From: Gammaproteobacteria bacterium
GTDB lineage: Bacteria; Pseudomonadota; Gammaproteobacteria; SG8-11
NCBI GenBank assembly: GCA_024641505.1
Contig: JAHECY010000040.1
Span: forward strand, 1 to 35,104
DNA: 35,104 nucleotides
Direction: 5' to 3'
The position numbers and the translations under genes were made by a program. Position 1 is the stretch's first letter, and every line of letters starts with the position of its first letter. The notes under the pieces were generated by a model. That model saw only the letters and a list, made by a program, of their open reading frames with translations. It was not told where the DNA came from and did no database searches. This document shows positions 32,781 through 35,104 of this stretch, piece after piece.

Positions 32781-33021
32781 TCCGTTGTCAACGGGCGATC
32801 GCAGTATCGAGATAATCCCGACTAATTAGCGAATCGTTGTTGCCTTGGACACCGCAGGTTTTGAGTGTCCGTAGGGCGGTTGATATGTGATGTTATGGCG
32901 GAATCATGGTGATTGACACTAATAGCAGCACACTGAGAAACATAAAAAAACCGCGACGGTGCGCCATCGGACCGCAGGGCTGCGATTGATCAGGGGCACG
33001 AATTCGGTTTTCGCCAAGGCG
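32781..33021. other. Intergenic stretch between the GGDEF-EAL gene and the small membrane peptide gene
   Basis: No gene seen. A weak hairpin GGACAC/GTGTCC (32847-32852 and 32865-32870) with a 12-base loop lies about 65 bases after the GGDEF-EAL stop but lacks a U-run. The convincing element is the minus-strand terminator at 32944-32970. Confidence 0.45.
32944..32970 (-). terminator. Intrinsic terminator, minus strand
   Basis: Read on the minus strand: a GC-rich stem CGATGG/CCGTCG (32964-32969 and 32954-32959) with a CGCA loop, then CGG and a run of seven T (32950-32944). This is a good rho-independent terminator. It lies about 50 bases past the stop of the 45-aa membrane peptide gene and indicates a real minus-strand transcript there. 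Confidence 0.68.
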
Positions 33022-33159
33022 CTATTCGGGTGTTACAGATCGTAGATGAATTCGGACAAGCACATGCATTGATGATGCGATAGATATGCAGTGATTGAAA
33101 AAGTAGAGTACTACCAGGATGCCGTAAAATGACAACAGGTTTAACTTTAATTCCGACAT
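33022..33159 (-). CDS. Small membrane peptide (45 aa)
   Basis: A 45-residue peptide starting MSELKLNLLSFYG with one hydrophobic stretch (about 7-35, rich in Leu, Val, Phe, Ile) and a basic C-terminal tail, so probably a single-pass inner-membrane peptide. No family recognised. Support comes from context: GAGGG lies 6 bases before ATG 33159, and an intrinsic terminator follows the stop by about 50 bases on the same strand. A longer in-frame start at 33225 has no ribosome-binding site. It stands alone between the GGDEF-EAL gene and the nirB control region, and is transcribed away from nirB. Confidence 0.45.
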   Translation of the reverse strand: MSELKLNLLSFYGILVVLYFFNHCISIASSMHVLVRIHLRSVTPE

Positions 33160-33569
33160 TTCACACCCTCTTATCATAATCGATGTTATTGGACAGCCGC
33201 GCAACAAATTCACTATTTGTGCCACAGCGTTAACGTGTTGCTCATCGGGCAGATGTCACAGGAGTCGGCGTTTTCGGTGCGCCTGAGTTGCACTTTGCTT
33301 GTGCGTGCGATTTTGAAAATGATGCACTGCCGCGGGCGCTTGCGCCGGCAATGATCGTTGTGCAAACGCTGTGCGTACCAGGTGAATCATCAATGGCGGA
33401 CAGGCCCAGCGTGCTCGGTTTATCCTCGGTCGTCGATGCTCTCGTGATGCGATACCAGGCTCATCAAGTAAAAATTAAATAGCTGTCGACCGAGTTTGAT
33501 GTTCGTTGGACGCCAATCGGCGTTATCACGGCATCAGGATTTACAGTGCGTATTTTGTTTCAGACGCGA

Positions 33570-33586
33570 TGCGCCATAATCAAGCA
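33570..33586 (+). promoter_or_regulatory. Weak second NtrC-like dyad
   Basis: Matches roughly 9 of 13 defined positions of the NtrC dyad TGCACYA-N3-TRGTGCA and lies 73 bases upstream of the better site, close to seven helical turns. Its score alone would not be convincing. Confidence 0.25.
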
Positions 33587-33642
33587 GACACTCATGTGCT
33601 ACCCGGTGTTTCAGCCTCATAAGGAGGCACGACCTGTGGCAA

Positions 33643-33659
33643 TGCACCACCATGATGCG
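33643..33659 (+). promoter_or_regulatory. NtrC-binding-site-like dyad (enhancer)
   Basis: TGCACCACCATGATGCG matches the NtrC consensus TGCACYA-N3-TRGTGCA with two mismatches in the right half. Its centre is about 132 bases upstream of the transcription start predicted from the sigma54 promoter, a usual enhancer distance. Confidence 0.55.
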
Positions 33660-33726
33660 CAACACCTGCGGCCGAGACTTTAGGCTAACTGATTTCCCGA
33701 AACAATAATCGATAAAAAATAAGTAG

Positions 33727-33739
33727 TTACGTGTTGATT
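33727..33739 (-). promoter_or_regulatory. IHF-binding-site-like element
   Basis: On the minus strand AATCAA-CACG-TAA matches the IHF consensus WATCAA-N4-TTR except for one base, with an A-rich stretch (33711-33722) beside it. It sits between the NtrC-like dyad and the sigma54 promoter, where a DNA bend is normally needed. Confidence 0.45.
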
Positions 33740-33756
33740 TTGAAGTAATCTAAAGC

Positions 33757-33772
33757 TGGCACAGCTATTGCG
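33757..33772 (+). promoter_or_regulatory. Sigma54 (-24/-12) promoter of nirB
   Basis: TGGCAC-N5-TTGC is a full match to the sigma54 core consensus, with GG and GC correctly spaced. The predicted start is near 33783, about 23 bases before the nirB ATG. It makes nirB transcription depend on RpoN and an activator, most likely NtrC under nitrogen limitation. Confidence 0.85.
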
Positions 33773-33805
33773 ATAGGGCAACCTGAGTTCTCTAAGAGGT
33801 GCAGC

Positions 33806-35104
33806 ATGAAAGAAAAATTGGTGGTTGTGGGTAACGGTATGGCCGGCATACGTACGGTAGAGGAGTTGCGCACAATTGATGCAGACGCATACGATATCAC
33901 CGTATTTGGGGCGGAGCCTTACGGTAACTACAATCGAATTTTACTGTCACCGGTATTGGCCGGTGACAAAACCATCAACGATATCATGCTCAATACGGAA
34001 CAGTGGTATCACGATAATGGTATAACGCTGCACCAGGGGAATGTAGTGGTCGGAATCGACCGGCACAGACGTTTGGTGCTGGCGGACGATGGTACCACCG
34101 AACCTTACGACCGGCTGCTGTTGGCAACGGGTTCCAATCCATTCATCATTCCGGTGCCGGGCAATGACCTGTCCGGTGTCATCAGTTTTCGCGATATCCG
34201 CGACGTCTACACCATGCTGGACGCTGCGCGTAGCTACCGGCATGCGGTGGTGATCGGCGGTGGCTTGCTGGGTCTGGAAGCGGCGAACGGCCTGCTGCAA
34301 CAAGGTATGGATGTGTCAGTGGTACACCTTACGAATACCCTCATGGAGCGTCAACTCGATAGCGTTGCCGCCGGTATGCTGCGCAAGTCGCTGGAAGAAA
34401 GAGGCTTGAAGTTTCTTATGGCCACCAGTACCGAGGCCATCCTGGGTACTGATCGAGTGTGTGGTGTGCGCTTTAAAGATGGTCTGGAGATACCGGCGGA
34501 TCTGGTGGTGATGGCGGTAGGTATTCGGCCCAATATGGCCTTGGCGCAGCAGTGCGGCCTGTACTGCGAACGAGGCATTGTCGTCAACGACACCATGCAA
34601 ACCTATGATCCTCGAATTTACGCGGTAGGTGAATGCGTGCAGCACCGAGGTGATACCTACGGTCTGGTGGCGCCGTTGTTCGAACAGGCCAAGGTGTGTG
34701 CCAATCATCTGGCGAAGCTGGGATATGCCCGCTATCGGGGATCGGTAACCTCGACCAAGTTGAAAGTCACGGGTATCGACTTGTTTTCTGCCGGTGATTT
34801 CATCGGTGATGAAAGTACTGAAGATATTGTCATGATGGATGCCAAGCGCGGCGTTTATAAAAAGGTGGTGGTCAAGGACAACCGGATACAGGGTGCTGTC
34901 ATGTACGGCGATACGGTGGACGGCGCCTGGTATTTTCAGCTTCTGCGTGACGCTACCGATGTCAGCGATTTTCGCGGCCAACTGATGCTGGGACAGGCGC
35001 ACTTGGGCAATGCCGGCCATGGCGGCAGCAATGCAGCGGCAGCGATGAGCGATGAAATGGAAGTGTGCGGTTGCAATGGCGTGTGCAAGGGCGCGATCAA
35101 GAAA
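33806..35104 (+). CDS. nirB: Nitrite reductase [NAD(P)H] large subunit NirB (3' part outside window)
   Basis: The first 433 codons of a flavoprotein that opens the nitrite reductase large subunit, which reduces nitrite to ammonium using NAD(P)H, FAD, an Fe-S cluster and siroheme. Visible are the FAD-binding VVVGNGMAGIRTVEEL (6-21), EPYGNYNRILLSPVLAG (37-53), LLLATGSNPF, the NAD-binding HAVVIGGGLLGLEAA (146-160), AVGECVQHRGDTYGLVAP (273-290), and the start of a BFD-like [2Fe-2S] domain with Cys421, Cys423 and Cys427 in CGCNGVCKG. The siroheme part lies beyond the window. AGAGGTG sits 4 bases before ATG 33806. The sigma54 promoter directly upstream points to the assimilatory role. A related NAD(P)H-dependent FAD oxidoreductase with a BFD domain cannot be fully excluded without the C terminus. 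Confidence 0.88.
   Translation, partial: MKEKLVVVGNGMAGIRTVEELRTIDADAYDITVFGAEPYGNYNRILLSPVLAGDKTINDIMLNTEQWYHDNGITLHQGNVVVGIDRHRRLVLADDGTTEPYDRLLLATGSNPFIIPVPGNDLSGVISFRDIRDVYTMLDAARSYRHAVVIGGGLLGLEAANGLLQQGMDVSVVHLTNTLMERQLDSVAAGMLRKSLEERGLKFLMATSTEAILGTDRVCGVRFKDGLEIPADLVVMAVGIRPNMALAQQCGLYCERGIVVNDTMQTYDPRIYAVGECVQHRGDTYGLVAPLFEQAKVCANHLAKLGYARYRGSVTSTKLKVTGIDLFSAGDFIGDESTEDIVMMDAKRGVYKKVVVKDNRIQGAVMYGDTVDGAWYFQLLRDATDVSDFRGQLMLGQAHLGNAGHGGSNAAAAMSDEMEVCGCNGVCKGAIKK

Larger units (their letters stand above)
33160..33805. other. Intergenic control region upstream of nirB
   Basis: About 640 bases. The right half carries the NtrC-like, IHF-like and sigma54 elements described separately. The left half (33160-33540) has no gene I can support; a 64-codon plus-strand frame (33288-33482) begins with TTG and lacks a ribosome-binding site. 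A 15-codon frame at 33636-33683 with an ideal Shine-Dalgarno is discussed as a finding. Confidence 0.5.

Noticed and set aside
33022-33225. Longer 67-codon version of the small membrane peptide
   Set aside because: No ribosome-binding site at 33225, whereas the internal ATG at 33159 has an ideal one.
33288-33482. 64-codon plus-strand frame starting with TTG
   Set aside because: Lacks a Shine-Dalgarno and any recognisable feature.

Overview
The window (35.1 kb, roughly 50-55% G+C by eye) looks like a chromosomal segment of an environmental proteobacterium, most likely a gammaproteobacterium. Supporting signs are a QseBC/PmrAB-type two-component pair, a DUF2452 protein, an NirB-type nitrite reductase with a classical sigma54/IHF/NtrC control region, Dpp/Opp-type transport genes and many ATGA-type overlaps. 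The lineage cannot be fixed from sequence alone. I see no rRNA, tRNA, CRISPR, transposase or phage genes.

Region by region. (1) 1-3781, minus strand: a histidine kinase cut by the window edge, its response regulator (ATGA overlap), and a divergent SelO-like pseudokinase. (2) 3908-6359: small genes, namely a degenerate receiver-like protein, a thioredoxin-HEAT fusion, two small membrane proteins and a 96-aa unknown protein, plus a long compound inverted repeat. (3) 6387-9894: an MBL/beta-CASP nuclease-like enzyme, an inositol-monophosphatase-family enzyme (possible ATT start), a 65-aa protein and an exported tandem-rhodanese protein. (4) 10138-13053, minus strand: a CHASE2 Ser/Thr protein kinase followed by a small FHA protein; a DUF2452 gene is divergent from them. 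(5) 14167-25873, plus strand: nine closely packed genes. They encode a small lipoprotein, a large mosaic lipoprotein (Ig-like/PEGA, CsgG/FlgT-like and TPR parts), a TolB-like propeller, an exported TPR protein, and a complete peptide-type ABC transporter (binding protein, two permeases, two ATPases). (6) 26124-27311: a class V aminotransferase of the alanine/serine-glyoxylate type. (7) 28033-32780: a cNMP-HDOD protein and a 1086-aa cytosolic ligand-binding-PAS-GGDEF-EAL protein, visibly richer in A+T than the preceding genes. (8) 32781-33805: an intergenic stretch with a 45-aa membrane peptide gene that has its own intrinsic terminator, followed by the nirB control region. (9) 33806-end: the start of nirB.

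How the genes may work together. The most coherent unit is region 5 with its divergent neighbours in region 4. A membrane kinase with an extracytoplasmic CHASE2 sensor and an FHA phosphothreonine reader sit beside an operon for envelope lipoproteins, scaffold repeats and an oligopeptide-type ABC transporter. This could be an envelope or peptide sensing and uptake system, but that link is inferred from position only. The best-supported regulatory element is upstream of nirB: an NtrC-like dyad, an IHF-like site and a -24/-12 promoter in the canonical order and spacing, implying nitrogen-limitation control of nitrite assimilation.
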